Below are positions 54,911 to 63,774 of a DNA stretch of 64,000 bases, in pieces. This DNA is from Allomuricauda sp. CP2A (GTDB taxonomy: Bacteria > Bacteroidota > Bacteroidia > Flavobacteriales > Flavobacteriaceae). The stretch spans positions 21,364 to 85,363 of the forward strand of contig NZ_LXTT01000117.1 in the NCBI RefSeq assembly GCF_001683915.1. Reading direction: 5' to 3'. The notes below the pieces were generated by a model. The model was given only the letters and a program-made list of their open reading frames with translations. It was not told the origin of the DNA and made no database searches. The number at the start of each line of letters is the position of its first letter. Positions within the stretch are counted from its first letter, which is position 1. A program made the position numbers and the translations under genes.

Positions 54911-57031
54911 CTAATAAAAGGTTGCGCGTTTGTCCTCAATTTCAGCTTTTTCCTTGAGTGCATTGTACACTGCCCCATTTACACGGTTGGCCGCACTGGT
55001 GCGCAAGTTGTTGGCATAGGTGCTAAAATTCTCCATGCTGGGAGCATCTTCTTTATTGGTCACTTTTACCATAAACACCCCAGTTACTCCCTTGATCAAC
55101 CCGGAGGTCTGGTCTTGGTCAAGTCCAAATGCTTTTCCAACCACTAGGGGTTCCCTTCCAGCACCGGGAATTGTAGGTGCTTTTACGGTCAAGGCTGTTG
55201 CATTGCTCAAGCTCACATTGTTATCAGAAGCAAAAGCATTCATGTCTTTTCCTTGATTAGCCGCTATGATCTGCTCTGCCTTACGTTCTTTTCTGATTTC
55301 CGGCAATGCAGTCGCCGAAGCATCTTCAGGGGTCATAAGGCCTTTTTTGTATTTCTTGGTCAATTGCACAATGGCATATCCGTTGTTTACGTTAAAGCGT
55401 CTTATGTCGCCCACACTGGTTTCATCGTTGAACGCCCATTGCACAATGCTACGCTGTGACCCCAAACCGGGAAGATTCTCTTCCATTTCCTTTATTTTGT
55501 TCACAGGTCTCACGGTGTAGCTGCTTTCCCTGGCGATGTCTCCAAAGTTCTCGGGCTCGGCATCCAAAGTGGACATTTCAAATTTGGTGGCATCTGTGAA
55601 AAGCGTATTGATGGTCTCTTCGGAGGGCTCAATTTCTCGGGAAAGTGTGGCTACCTGAACCACATCTTGCTTATCATCTATTTTAATGATATGGTACCCA
55701 AATTGGGTCTCCACCAAATCAATGGTCCCTACGGGATTGTTAAAACAAAAGTCATTGAACTCATCGGCCATGACCCCTTCTTGAAAATAGCCCAAATCCC
55801 CGCCACGTGGTGCAGAAGGTCCATCTGAGTTTTCACGGGCCAAGGTAGTGAAGATCGTACCTTCCTGTTTGGCCTCGGCCAACAGTTCCTTGGCCCTTAC
55901 TTCGGCTTCCTCCTTGGTTCTTGTAATGCTTGGATTGGCTCGCTCGGCGCCTTCCCAAGTAATAAGGATATGGCTTGCTTTCACGGTTCCATTGGTTTTC
56001 TTGTCCATGATCTTGGACACGCGGTAAAAATCACCATCCTTATAAGGCCCATAAATCTCGCCAACAGACAAGCTCATCAAGGTATCTGAGGCCACGGCAG
56101 GCAAATCGTTCTTGGCTTTGTAAATGGTATCGAACTTGGTGTCTGAATTCCGGTCCAGGAATGCGGCCATATCGGTGGTGTTCTTAAACCCGGGGATGGT
56201 ATCGGTAGTGTCCCTTTCCTCAGCATATTCCATGGTGTCGTTCAACAGTGCCATAATGGCCTCTTTTACTGCCGCTTCATCTTCCGCGGATGCTTTTTCT
56301 TCAAAATATACAAAGCGAATGTCCCTTGCCTTCTCTTGTTGAAATTGATCTTGGTGCTTACTGACGTAGGACTGAATCTCATCTTTGGAAACCTGAATGG
56401 TGCTATCTGGAATGGAAGTATACGGCACCCGAACGTATTGGATATCCACTTTGTTATTGGCCAATTGATAATCAAACTCCCCTTCAGCCAATGTGGCGCC
56501 TACCCCACCTTTGATCAGGTTGAAGTACATCTGTTCCTTGGCGGCTTGAATGATGGATTTCTCATCTTGCAACCAAGCATCGTATCGAAGCGGGTCGTTT
56601 GCCCTCCAGTCCGCAATGGCACTTTTAAAGATCTCTTCGTTGAAGAATCCATTTTCATCTTGAAAATCTGGAATCTGTGCATATCCTGATGTTTTTACAA
56701 ACTCAATGATCTGATCACTTTCCACATCTATCCCCAAATCCTCAAATTGTTGGTTTAGGATGGCCTTTCTCACTTCTTGGTCATACACGGTGTTCACCAA
56801 TTGTGTTGATGAGAAATTGGGACCGTATCTTCTGGATGCGGTTTCCACTTCTCTTCGAAACTCGTCAATGGAAATACTCTCCCCATTAATCTCAGCCACT
56901 TCGGAGCCCATTTTGCCTCCAGAAAAATTATTGCTGGTAAAGACCCCTGATATTACAAATGCGAACAAGGCCATACCAATGATCAAGATCAATATGGTTG
57001 TCCGTTTTCTAATATTCTCTAATATTGCCAT
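54911..57031 (-). CDS. ppiD: PpiD/SurA-like periplasmic peptidyl-prolyl isomerase
   Basis: 706 residues. A single N-terminal anchor helix (TTILILIIGMALFAFVISGV) is followed by a SurA_N-type chaperone domain and a parvulin domain around residues 340-450 (KASHILITWEGAE ... SDGPSAPRGGDLGYFQEGVM ... QFGYHIIKIDDK). The C-terminal 200 residues form the rest of the split chaperone domain. It helps fold proteins emerging from the Sec translocon. It follows the CorC-like gene after a 290-bp gap holding a repeat. Confidence 0.9.
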   Translation of the reverse strand: MAILENIRKRTTILILIIGMALFAFVISGVFTSNNFSGGKMGSEVAEINGESISIDEFRREVETASRRYGPNFSSTQLVNTVYDQEVRKAILNQQFEDLGIDVESDQIIEFVKTSGYAQIPDFQDENGFFNEEIFKSAIADWRANDPLRYDAWLQDEKSIIQAAKEQMYFNLIKGGVGATLAEGEFDYQLANNKVDIQYVRVPYTSIPDSTIQVSKDEIQSYVSKHQDQFQQEKARDIRFVYFEEKASAEDEAAVKEAIMALLNDTMEYAEERDTTDTIPGFKNTTDMAAFLDRNSDTKFDTIYKAKNDLPAVASDTLMSLSVGEIYGPYKDGDFYRVSKIMDKKTNGTVKASHILITWEGAERANPSITRTKEEAEVRAKELLAEAKQEGTIFTTLARENSDGPSAPRGGDLGYFQEGVMADEFNDFCFNNPVGTIDLVETQFGYHIIKIDDKQDVVQVATLSREIEPSEETINTLFTDATKFEMSTLDAEPENFGDIARESSYTVRPVNKIKEMEENLPGLGSQRSIVQWAFNDETSVGDIRRFNVNNGYAIVQLTKKYKKGLMTPEDASATALPEIRKERKAEQIIAANQGKDMNAFASDNNVSLSNATALTVKAPTIPGAGREPLVVGKAFGLDQDQTSGLIKGVTGVFMVKVTNKEDAPSMENFSTYANNLRTSAANRVNGAVYNALKEKAEIEDKRATFY

Positions 57032-57152
57032 TTTACTGCTTGTTTACTATAATTTCAGTGGGCGAAAATACCATTTTCTTTTCAAATAGGAAAGGGTAAA
57101 AAACGCTGGAAATTGTTAATCCTCAGCCTGTAGTGCATTATTGGACACAAAT

Positions 57153-57283
57153 CGTCAATTCGGAGTGGTTTTTCAATACGAAGTAGTGAAAAATTGCCTG
57201 CCTGCGGCAAAGGCAGGTATCGAGAATACGATTTTTCACCCTAAAAACACTTGTTCTCGATACGCTTCGCACTCGAACTGACG
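57153..57283. repeat. Dispersed palindromic repeat with GTCAGTTCGAGTG-like ends
   Basis: 131 bp bounded by CGTCAATTCGGAGTG (left) and CACTCGAACTGACG (right), imperfect inverted repeats. Inside, GTGAAAAAT (57187-57195) and ATTTTTCAC form a second inverted pair, and CCTGCC/GGCAGG a third. The right end resembles the core terminus (CTCGAACTGAC) of the repeats at 38031 and 54760. It fills the middle of the 290-bp gap between ppiD and the CorC-like gene; nothing else is seen there. Confidence 0.65.
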
Positions 57284-57321
57284 TGTTTATTGGGAAAAAT
57301 CAAAACATAATGCGCAATGGG

Positions 57322-58611
57322 TTAATCCTCAGGATGAACACGCACACTCACCAAATCAATTTTGGTGTTGGACACTTCCAAAATATGGAAGGTGAAATTC
57401 TCGATCCTTACTTCTGAATCCTGTTCGGGAATCTCCCCGGTCTCGTTCATGATCAATCCGCCCAAGGTTTCATATTCTTCACTTTCGGGCAGTTCCAGTT
57501 TATAGGTTTCGTTGATATAGTCCACCTCCAAACGGGCGGAGAATTTATATACGTTTTCGCTGACCTGCTCTTCATGGAGGTCTGTGCTATCGTGCTCGTC
57601 CTCAATTTCACCAAAGAGTTCCTCAATGATGTCCTCTACGGTAAGGAGCCCGGATGTACCTCCATATTCATCCAACACCACGGCCACACTTTTGCGTTTT
57701 TTGGTGAGTATGTTCAAAATATCCTGGATAAGCATGGTCTCTGGAACAAATTCCACGGGCAGGAGAATACTTTTTATGGTCTTTGGCTTTTTAAAGAGTT
57801 CGTAGGAATGTACATAGCCAATGATCTCGTCAATGCTATCTTTGAACACCAATATCTTGGAATAGCCGGTTTCGGTGAACAATTTGGTGAGGTTCTTTGG
57901 GGTTTCATCCAGCTCAACGGCGGTAATCTCTGTTCGGGGCACCATAACCTCCCGTGCCTTTACCGTGGAGAACTGCAGGGCGTTCTGGAAAATCTGTATT
58001 TCTGAATCGACCATATCCTCTTCTTCAACGGTTTCCATTTGTTCGGTGATATAATCTCCCAATTCCAATTTGGTGAAGGACAATTGTACCTCGTCGCCAT
58101 CGGTCTTAAAGAACACCCTTAAAATAAAGTCCGAAACCTTGATCACAAACCAAGAGATGAACGAGAACAATATGTAAAAGAAATAGGCGGGGACAGCTAA
58201 AAACTTCAATAGGGTATTGGAGTAAATCTGAAAGAGCACTTTGGGCAAAAATTCTGCCGTAAATAGAATGATCAGGGTTGAAATTACGGTTTGGGACACC
58301 AGGCTGAAATCCGTCAACAAGGCATTTAAAAACTCATTGCTTGTAGGGAGCAAGCTTTGGAACCACTCCATAAGCACATCACCCATGAACAAACCATAAA
58401 TGACCAGGGCAATATTGTTGCCTATGAGCATGGTGGCGATAAATTTTGAGGGTTTATCGGTAAGCCATGTGAGCAATTTGGCCAAAAGGCCTTCTTGTTT
58501 CTTTTCAATTTCTATGTGGATCCTGTTGGCAGAAATAAAAGCGATCTCCATTCCTGAAAAGAAAGCCGAAAACAGTAATGATAGGACTATAATGATTACC
58601 GAGGTGTCCAA
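57322..58611 (-). CDS. CNNM/CorC-type membrane protein with CBS pair
   Basis: 429 residues. The start is a TTG at 58611, 2 bp after the stop of the preceding small gene; no ATG gives the full DUF21 domain. Residues 1-190 form the DUF21/CNNM membrane domain (LLFSAFFSGMEIAFISANRI). Two CBS motifs follow (AREVMVPRTEITAV; GYVHSYELFKKPK; VVLDEYGGTSGLLTVEDIIE) and a CorC_HlyC domain closes the protein. Family members are linked to magnesium or cobalt efflux and are often labelled hemolysins without evidence. It is not GldE by context. Confidence 0.88.
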   Translation of the reverse strand: MDTSVIIIVLSLLFSAFFSGMEIAFISANRIHIEIEKKQEGLLAKLLTWLTDKPSKFIATMLIGNNIALVIYGLFMGDVLMEWFQSLLPTSNEFLNALLTDFSLVSQTVISTLIILFTAEFLPKVLFQIYSNTLLKFLAVPAYFFYILFSFISWFVIKVSDFILRVFFKTDGDEVQLSFTKLELGDYITEQMETVEEEDMVDSEIQIFQNALQFSTVKAREVMVPRTEITAVELDETPKNLTKLFTETGYSKILVFKDSIDEIIGYVHSYELFKKPKTIKSILLPVEFVPETMLIQDILNILTKKRKSVAVVLDEYGGTSGLLTVEDIIEELFGEIEDEHDSTDLHEEQVSENVYKFSARLEVDYINETYKLELPESEEYETLGGLIMNETGEIPEQDSEVRIENFTFHILEVSNTKIDLVSVRVHPED

Positions 58612-58613
58612 GG

Positions 58614-58817
58614 CTATTGCTGATTATCCTTTTTATGTTGTTCAAAACGTTTGCGGTATCTTCTTCTAAAGATGAACATGGCAATTGAGATCACCGCAAA
58701 GAAAATAAAGATGTAGGTTTCCTTGGGGTCTATGCTCCAAAGGGTTATGATCTTGTAAATGGAAATGACGGCCACGGCCAAGTAGAGGTATTCTGTATAT
58801 CGTAAAAATTTGATCAT
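58614..58817 (-). CDS. Small two-helix membrane protein
   Basis: 67 residues: helices about 8-28 (EYLYLAVAVISIYKIITLW) and 36-51 (YIFIFFAVISIAMFIF), then a very basic tail (RRRYRKRFEQHKKDNQQ). It fits tightly between lptC (1-bp gap) and the CorC-like gene (2-bp gap), so it is a real cistron of this operon. The function is unknown. Confidence 0.8.
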   Translation of the reverse strand: MIKFLRYTEYLYLAVAVISIYKIITLWSIDPKETYIFIFFAVISIAMFIFRRRYRKRFEQHKKDNQQ

Positions 58818-58818
58818 A

Positions 58819-59421
58819 TTATTCTTCTTCTTTAATAGTCATAAGGCCATAGGTTTTGTGGGCCTTAAAGAAACTGAAATCCTTGTTGAAATCCATTCCT
58901 TCACCGTCCATTACGGTTCCGTCCTCCGGATTGGTATAGGTAAAGGTCTCTTCTGTGAAAATCCAATTGTTCTTTCTATCGAAAAACAGTTGGGGTGTTT
59001 CCAGCTTTTTTCCGTCATGGCTCTCGATCACCACATTCCCTTGCAAATCTATCAAGTTGGTCTGTGAATACACAATGCCATAGTCTGCGGTGACCACACT
59101 CTTTTGGTCTTTCTCGTTGTAGAAATCAACCTTAAGTCCTTCTGGAAAGGTACGGAATTTAAAGCTTTGATTGTCAAAATCCTCGGATATGGGGCTTTTG
59201 AGCACCGCTATGACCCTTGATTTTGATGAATCTTGCGAACTTAATTCCTCAATGCTCTCGGTATATGTTAAGGTAAAATTTTGGGCCACGCCTTGCGGAA
59301 AAATGGGTTTGACGGCTTCTTCGCCCACCCTTTCATAATTGTCCCCACAGGACATAAAAAGGATTGCCACGGCAAAAACCGTGGCAAAACACTTTAGTAT
59401 ATTTTCAGATGTTTGTTTCAC
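58819..59421 (-). CDS. lptC: LptC-like LPS-export lipoprotein
   Basis: 200 residues from a GTG at 59421, 1 bp after the stop of the TPR gene; no ATG lies before the lipobox LFMSCGDN (Cys near residue 23). The LptC fold shows in ADYGIVYSQTNLIDLQGNVV and TPQLFFDRKNNWIFTEE. LptC passes LPS from LptB2FG to LptA at the periplasmic face. Unlike E. coli LptC, the Bacteroidota form appears lipid-anchored rather than helix-anchored. Confidence 0.88.
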   Translation of the reverse strand: MKQTSENILKCFATVFAVAILFMSCGDNYERVGEEAVKPIFPQGVAQNFTLTYTESIEELSSQDSSKSRVIAVLKSPISEDFDNQSFKFRTFPEGLKVDFYNEKDQKSVVTADYGIVYSQTNLIDLQGNVVIESHDGKKLETPQLFFDRKNNWIFTEETFTYTNPEDGTVMDGEGMDFNKDFSFFKAHKTYGLMTIKEEE

Positions 59422-59422
59422 C

Positions 59423-60793
59423 TTATAGATTGGGCACCTTAACGCTACCACCTACCCAACAGCTGAACGAAACTGTTTTTCCGGCCATTCCGGAATTAAA
59501 GATCATTTCTTTGCTTGGGGCTCTTTCAGCATAACTGGATGCTGTTTGGCTGGCACGGCTTCCCAAAGAGGGGTCCACACGTCCTGCTTTTACGGCCATA
59601 TCAGCAGCTTTCCAATAGATAGCTCTTTTTTCAAACGGTGTGCTTCCACAATCGTTGGCACTGCTGGCATAAAGGTTGGCGATCAACAAATATGCTTTTC
59701 CGTTGGCCGGATTGGCATCAATGGCTTTAAGGGCATAGCTTCTGGCCTGCGACTTGCTGGTTCTGCGCACTGTAGTGGCAATTTTGTATAGGATATCCGA
59801 TTTTTTATAGGAATCTGTTTCCAATTCCACCGCTTTGTTGAAATCGGCAATGGCTCCATTGGTATCTCCTGATTTTTGTTTTAGGGCACCTCCATATAGG
59901 TATGCGCTTGCTGAAGGTTCCAAGGCCAATTGGGCCTCAAACAACTTTCGGAACATGGGATCATCAGTACATTCTTTGGAGAACATTCTACCCACGGCTC
60001 TTTTTACCCAGGCGACATCTCCTTTTTTCTCCTCATAGCTTTTTTCATAGAGCGGGATAAGGTTGTCACAGTCTGCCAATGCCCCCAATTTGGAATCGAT
60101 ACTTGAAGCGACCTTACCATAAGATTCGGAGTTGGTACTGGCAACCCTTAGCATTCTTTTTTCTTTGGAAGTAATTGTTCCGGTGGAATCCTTGGGAAGC
60201 AATTTGGTGATGACATCAGTCAATTTTTGATTTTCAGCCTCAACCTTTTCAGTTACATCATCATACGTATCAAATACATCTTGAAGGTCTTTTTTACCCG
60301 CAGAGTGCAAATCCACCAAACTGGAGAAATATAGGTACAATGCTTTGGGGTTGGTAAAATTCTCCCTGTCTTTTTTGAAGGCTTCATCCAACATTTTAAA
60401 GATCTCTTCGTCTGATGCCATTTTGTTATCATAAAGCAACAGGGCCTTATCTATCATGACATCGGCTACAGCGTAATTTTTTGGGAAATACTTCATGCTG
60501 TTGTCATATAATGACAACAATTCTTGGATGTATCCATCCTTATCTGCCCCGGAGGAATTCTCTATCTTGTGCGACAAGATTCTTTCCCCATATGAAAAAT
60601 TGGCCTTGTTAATGTCCGGACAACTTTCATATACCATTTTCCATGGTTCATAGGCAGCGTCGTAGTTTTTTACTTTTGCGTGTTCCGCGTAAATGGAAAG
60701 ATTGGTCATACACTCTGGGTTCTGTGCCTGAGCCATACTTAATCCCATCGTCATAAAGACCGCTATCATCGTTAAGTAGTGTTTCTTTTTCAT
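59423..60793 (-). CDS. Exported tetratricopeptide-repeat protein
   Basis: 456 residues from the ATG at 60793 (MKKKHYLTMIAVFMTMGLSM AQAQ signal); ten extra upstream residues in frame are not signal-like. The body is alpha-helical; the clearest TPR units are ASAYLYGGALKQKSGDTNGA with IADFNKAVE, and ALKAIDANPANGKAYLLIAN. A low-repeat region precedes them. It is probably periplasmic. It is a regular neighbour of lptC and coaX in Flavobacteriaceae. Confidence 0.82.
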   Translation of the reverse strand: MKKKHYLTMIAVFMTMGLSMAQAQNPECMTNLSIYAEHAKVKNYDAAYEPWKMVYESCPDINKANFSYGERILSHKIENSSGADKDGYIQELLSLYDNSMKYFPKNYAVADVMIDKALLLYDNKMASDEEIFKMLDEAFKKDRENFTNPKALYLYFSSLVDLHSAGKKDLQDVFDTYDDVTEKVEAENQKLTDVITKLLPKDSTGTITSKEKRMLRVASTNSESYGKVASSIDSKLGALADCDNLIPLYEKSYEEKKGDVAWVKRAVGRMFSKECTDDPMFRKLFEAQLALEPSASAYLYGGALKQKSGDTNGAIADFNKAVELETDSYKKSDILYKIATTVRRTSKSQARSYALKAIDANPANGKAYLLIANLYASSANDCGSTPFEKRAIYWKAADMAVKAGRVDPSLGSRASQTASSYAERAPSKEMIFNSGMAGKTVSFSCWVGGSVKVPNL

Positions 60794-60897
60794 CTTACTA
60801 GTATTAAAGTGGTTAAAGTACAAATTTTCATTAAAAAATCCTCTTATAAGGATTCATATGGTCGGTTAATTATGATTTTTTTAAAAAAATGGCCCCA

Positions 60898-62178
60898 TCA
60901 ATTTATTTTTCTCTTTTGAAACCACCTTGCATTTAATGATAACCCTACATTGATTTTTAAATAACTTTCTTCTATCAAGGCGGCATCCGTGGTTCCCCTT
61001 CTGCCCAATTCAAATCCAATGTTCAAGTTTGAAAAGGCAGAATCATAGGTTACGCCACCCATCGGTAATCCTAGTCCAAAAGTTATGCCAAAATTGTTTA
61101 TTTCCTTGTTGTTTACCTCCAAGCCACTCACATCATACCGTAATCCGGCCCTGTATGTGATCCTTTTAAAATAGCTTGACAATGAACGGTAGTCCGGTAC
61201 CCAATACCCTCCAAAGGCGTAGGTACTTGCGTCATTATAGGTAACATTATCCAAAGCCAAGAAGGTGTTTTCAAAATCACTGAACTGCTGAAAACTGTAC
61301 TCACCCCCTAAAAACCATCTTTTATCTTCACCAAATCCCAATCCCACAGTTGTTCTTGTAGGCACCTTTAATTCGGTGTTCCTGCGATTGGTTGCATCCA
61401 AATTTACATCAATCACCTCAATTTCATCCCCAGTGACCAAAGAGAAAGACCCCAATCGCTGTGAATTTTTGGATACAAGGTTGGCCTGGGTGTTTACCCG
61501 AACCGAGGTGAACAAGGTGTATTTGTCCTTTATGGTAGGGGTGTAGTTTAAGGCGTAGTTAAAGTCATACCCATTTATACGGGACTCCCGATTGTCCAAG
61601 GTGCCGAATTGCACATTTTCCACACTTTGGATGCGTTGATACTCCAATGTGCCAAAATTAAAGTTCACCGTTGCCCCCAAACTAAGGTTCTTGATGGGCT
61701 CAAAACCAACGGACATATAGATTCGGTTCAATCCGCCCTCACCTGTAAAAACATTGGTGACGTTGTCCCCGGAACTAGTGGCGGTCTCATCCCTAAGGCT
61801 ATACCCCACGGATGATAGCGGCATCAGTCCGAAACCTACCCCAACTTTGTTGGCCAGAGGGAAGCCAATGGACAGATAATCCAGATTGGTCGATGAAATA
61901 CGCTGCTCCTCGGTCCAATCCTTCAATCTGTATTCTGTATGGCCGATCCCTGCGGTATAGGTGGTAAGCCTTAACTTGGAATAGGCCGCCGGATTTTGAA
62001 GGTTGATGTGGATACTATCGGCATACATGGCCATTCCGCCCATCATTTGGTTATCCACCGTACCGGAATTTCTAAGATCTCCTATCCCAAAATATGAATA
62101 TGGCGATATGGTACCGTTTTGCGCAAAGATGCCCTGTGCAGTCACGCAAAAAAAAGCAATCAAAAATTTCTTAACCAT
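60898..62178 (-). CDS. Outer-membrane beta-barrel protein (FadL/OmpP1-like)
   Basis: 426 residues with a signal peptide (MVKKFLIAFFCVTAQGIFAQ). Residues after it read NGTISPYSYFGIGDLRNSGT, followed by NLQNPAAYSKLRLTTYTAGI, the pattern of the FadL-like transport family in Bacteroidota. Many alternating hydrophobic/polar strands follow, ending in NVGLSLNARWFQKRKIN. The ligand is unknown. Its ATG directly abuts the end of coaX. Confidence 0.8.
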   Translation of the reverse strand: MVKKFLIAFFCVTAQGIFAQNGTISPYSYFGIGDLRNSGTVDNQMMGGMAMYADSIHINLQNPAAYSKLRLTTYTAGIGHTEYRLKDWTEEQRISSTNLDYLSIGFPLANKVGVGFGLMPLSSVGYSLRDETATSSGDNVTNVFTGEGGLNRIYMSVGFEPIKNLSLGATVNFNFGTLEYQRIQSVENVQFGTLDNRESRINGYDFNYALNYTPTIKDKYTLFTSVRVNTQANLVSKNSQRLGSFSLVTGDEIEVIDVNLDATNRRNTELKVPTRTTVGLGFGEDKRWFLGGEYSFQQFSDFENTFLALDNVTYNDASTYAFGGYWVPDYRSLSSYFKRITYRAGLRYDVSGLEVNNKEINNFGITFGLGLPMGGVTYDSAFSNLNIGFELGRRGTTDAALIEESYLKINVGLSLNARWFQKRKIN

Positions 62179-62907
62179 CTAACGTTTGTTGTATTCCAGC
62201 AAGTAATTTAGCCCCTCTAGGAGAAATTTAGAATTCGCAAATATGGTGTTTTTTAGCCTTTTCGCAAAAAATTGGGCGTCACCGCCTGTTAAAATAACTG
62301 TTAAATGTTGAAAACGATTGCGATACTGGTCAATCACCCCGTCCACTTCCTGCGTAACCCCATTGATCACCCCACTGTGCATGCTGGCTGCGGTGGAATT
62401 TCCAATAAAGTCCAAAATATCTTCGGGTTCCAACAACGGAAGCGCTGCGGTTTGATCGTGCATGGCCCTATATCGCATTCGAATCCCCGGTGAAATGGCC
62501 CCTCCTACATATTCCCCAAAATTGTTGACCATGTCATAGGTAATGCAGGTGCCGGCATCGATTACCAGCGTGTTTCCCCTGAAATTATGATAAAACGCAG
62601 CCGTGGCCAAGGCCACACGGTCCATCCCCAAGGTCTGGGGTGTGGCATAACTGTTCTTAAAAGGCACCTTGGAGTCGTGGGTGAGCACATGCACCTTGCA
62701 GAACAAGGCCACAATATCGCGTTCTTTTCGGTCCAATTTGCCCACTGAGGAGATAAGGGCATGGCCAATTTTAGGGTTCTGTTCAAAGAGTTCCTTGACC
62801 TTGGAGAGAAACAGTCCGGATTCCGAACTTTGGTCATAGATGAGGTTACCATTTTCAAAAACGGCATATTTAATTAGGGTGTTGCCAATGTCTATGACCA
62901 GATTCAT
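62179..62907 (-). CDS. coaX: Type III pantothenate kinase
   Basis: 242 residues. The ASKHA phosphate loop is LVIDIGNTLIKYAVFENG; other family motifs are GMDRVALATAA, VIDAGTCITYD and GGAISPGIRMRYRAM. It phosphorylates pantothenate, the first step of CoA synthesis. It leads the minus-strand operon coaX-OMP-TPR-lptC-small membrane protein-CorC-like gene. Confidence 0.96.
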   Translation of the reverse strand: MNLVIDIGNTLIKYAVFENGNLIYDQSSESGLFLSKVKELFEQNPKIGHALISSVGKLDRKERDIVALFCKVHVLTHDSKVPFKNSYATPQTLGMDRVALATAAFYHNFRGNTLVIDAGTCITYDMVNNFGEYVGGAISPGIRMRYRAMHDQTAALPLLEPEDILDFIGNSTAASMHSGVINGVTQEVDGVIDQYRNRFQHLTVILTGGDAQFFAKRLKNTIFANSKFLLEGLNYLLEYNKR

Positions 62908-62959
62908 GGTACAAAGATGAAGAATTGCAAAAAAAGGAATGCCTTTTTTGAGGTTTTTG

Positions 62960-62990
62960 TTTGTATATCCTAATTTTGAAATTATATTTG
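62960..62990 (+). promoter_or_regulatory. Bacteroidota-type promoter for tRNA-Phe
   Basis: TTTG at 62960-62963, 19 bp, then TATATTTG at 62983-62990: an exact match to both consensus elements. Transcription would start about 10 bases before the tRNA. Confidence 0.8.
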
Positions 62991-63008
62991 CACCCGCTTA
63001 ACAGGCAT

Positions 63009-63081
<73 letters not shown>

Positions 63082-63096
63082 CGAAGTGGCAACTAC

Positions 63097-63131
63097 AAAA
63101 AGCCCATCCAATTTGGATGGGCTTTTGTTTT
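63097..63131 (+). terminator. Intrinsic terminator after tRNA-Phe
   Basis: The stem AAAAGCCCATCC/GGATGGGCTTTT (63098-63109 and 63115-63126) with a 5-base loop and a trailing T-run, 15 bp after the tRNA. Confidence 0.8.
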
Positions 63132-63193
63132 GGAACAAAACGGAATCGAAGTTTATGCTGAGCAAAAAACTATGTTTTTTGTTGAAGTAATAC

Positions 63194-63207
63194 CCTGGAG
63201 GTACCAC
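63194..63207 (+). repeat. Duplicate of the tRNA-Phe 3' end (att-like or relic)
   Basis: CCTGGAGGTACCAC is identical to the last bases of tRNA-Phe plus one (63069-63082), 125 bp downstream. Nothing of the tRNA body precedes it. It is followed at once by its own terminator. Displaced tRNA tails like this mark integration at tRNA genes. Confidence 0.75.
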
Positions 63208-63248
63208 AAAAAAACCCGCAAACTGTGTTTGCGGGTTTTTTGTTTTTT
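63208..63248 (+). terminator. Second terminator, after the duplicated tRNA end
   Basis: AAACCCGCAAAC (63212-63223), loop TGT, GTTTGCGGGTTT (63227-63238) and a long T-run. This may be the original terminator of the tRNA gene. Confidence 0.8.
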
Positions 63249-63274
63249 AGTTGACAATTCGGTTGACAGAACAT

Positions 63275-63294
63275 CCTTATTATAAATAATAAGG
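63275..63294. repeat. AT-rich perfect palindrome downstream of hicB
   Basis: CCTTATTAT, AA, ATAATAAGG: a 9-bp perfect inverted repeat with a 2-bp centre, 30 bp after the hicB stop. It lacks a T-run on the minus strand, so it is not an obvious terminator. Confidence 0.5.
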
Positions 63295-63324
63295 TAGAGC
63301 TTATTGGCAATTTTTGCGCCTGAA

Positions 63325-63732
63325 TTAAAACGTAACTGACTGAAGCTCCTTTCCCAACTCATGGATGGTTCCTTGGATTAATTTTAGACGCTCCTCGGAC
63401 ACGGTGGCCCTACCCGTGGCATATTGACGCATCAAAGAGGGATTGATCTTTGCCCTCCTTGCAATTGCGGTGATCTTGACCTGTGGAACAAGGTGAAAGA
63501 AAGATTCAATGTTCATTTTAAACTCATATCCTTGGATTGGCAAAACCTCATCGATCCAATCCTCTTCCAACTCCACGGCAGTTTCAACATAATCGTCGAC
63601 CGCAACTTTAATGTTCTTTTTCAATTCTTCTAGAGTATCGCCATAGGCAGATACAACACCTGGAAGATTTTGGGTAGTGCCCCAATACGTTCCATCGTCT
63701 GCTTTCTCCACAAACACTTTTACTGATTCCAT
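63325..63732 (-). CDS. hicB: HicB-type antitoxin
   Basis: 135 residues. The N-terminal half is the degraded RNase H-like HicB fold (VFVEKADDGTYWGTTQNLPG; YGDTLEELKKNIKVAVDDY), which binds the toxin. The C-terminal half holds a helix-turn-helix (ITAIARRAKINPSLMRQYATGRATVSEE) that should bind the promoter. It lies 42 bp after the hicA remnant on the same strand. Although the toxin frame is broken, hicB itself is intact. Confidence 0.9.
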   Translation of the reverse strand: MESVKVFVEKADDGTYWGTTQNLPGVVSAYGDTLEELKKNIKVAVDDYVETAVELEEDWIDEVLPIQGYEFKMNIESFFHLVPQVKITAIARRAKINPSLMRQYATGRATVSEERLKLIQGTIHELGKELQSVTF

Positions 63733-63774
63733 TCCTCTTGCTTTTTGATGCCTTAAAAATCAACTCCAGAATTT

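Noticed and set aside
57322..58611. Calling the CBS-domain protein GldE
   Set aside because: GldE has a similar fold but normally lies near gldD and ssb; here the neighbours are lptC and ppiD, so the general CNNM/CorC label is safer.
63183..63207. A second tRNA gene ending at the duplicated CCTGGAGGTACCAC
   Set aside because: No D arm, anticodon arm or acceptor 5' strand precedes it; only the 3' end is present.
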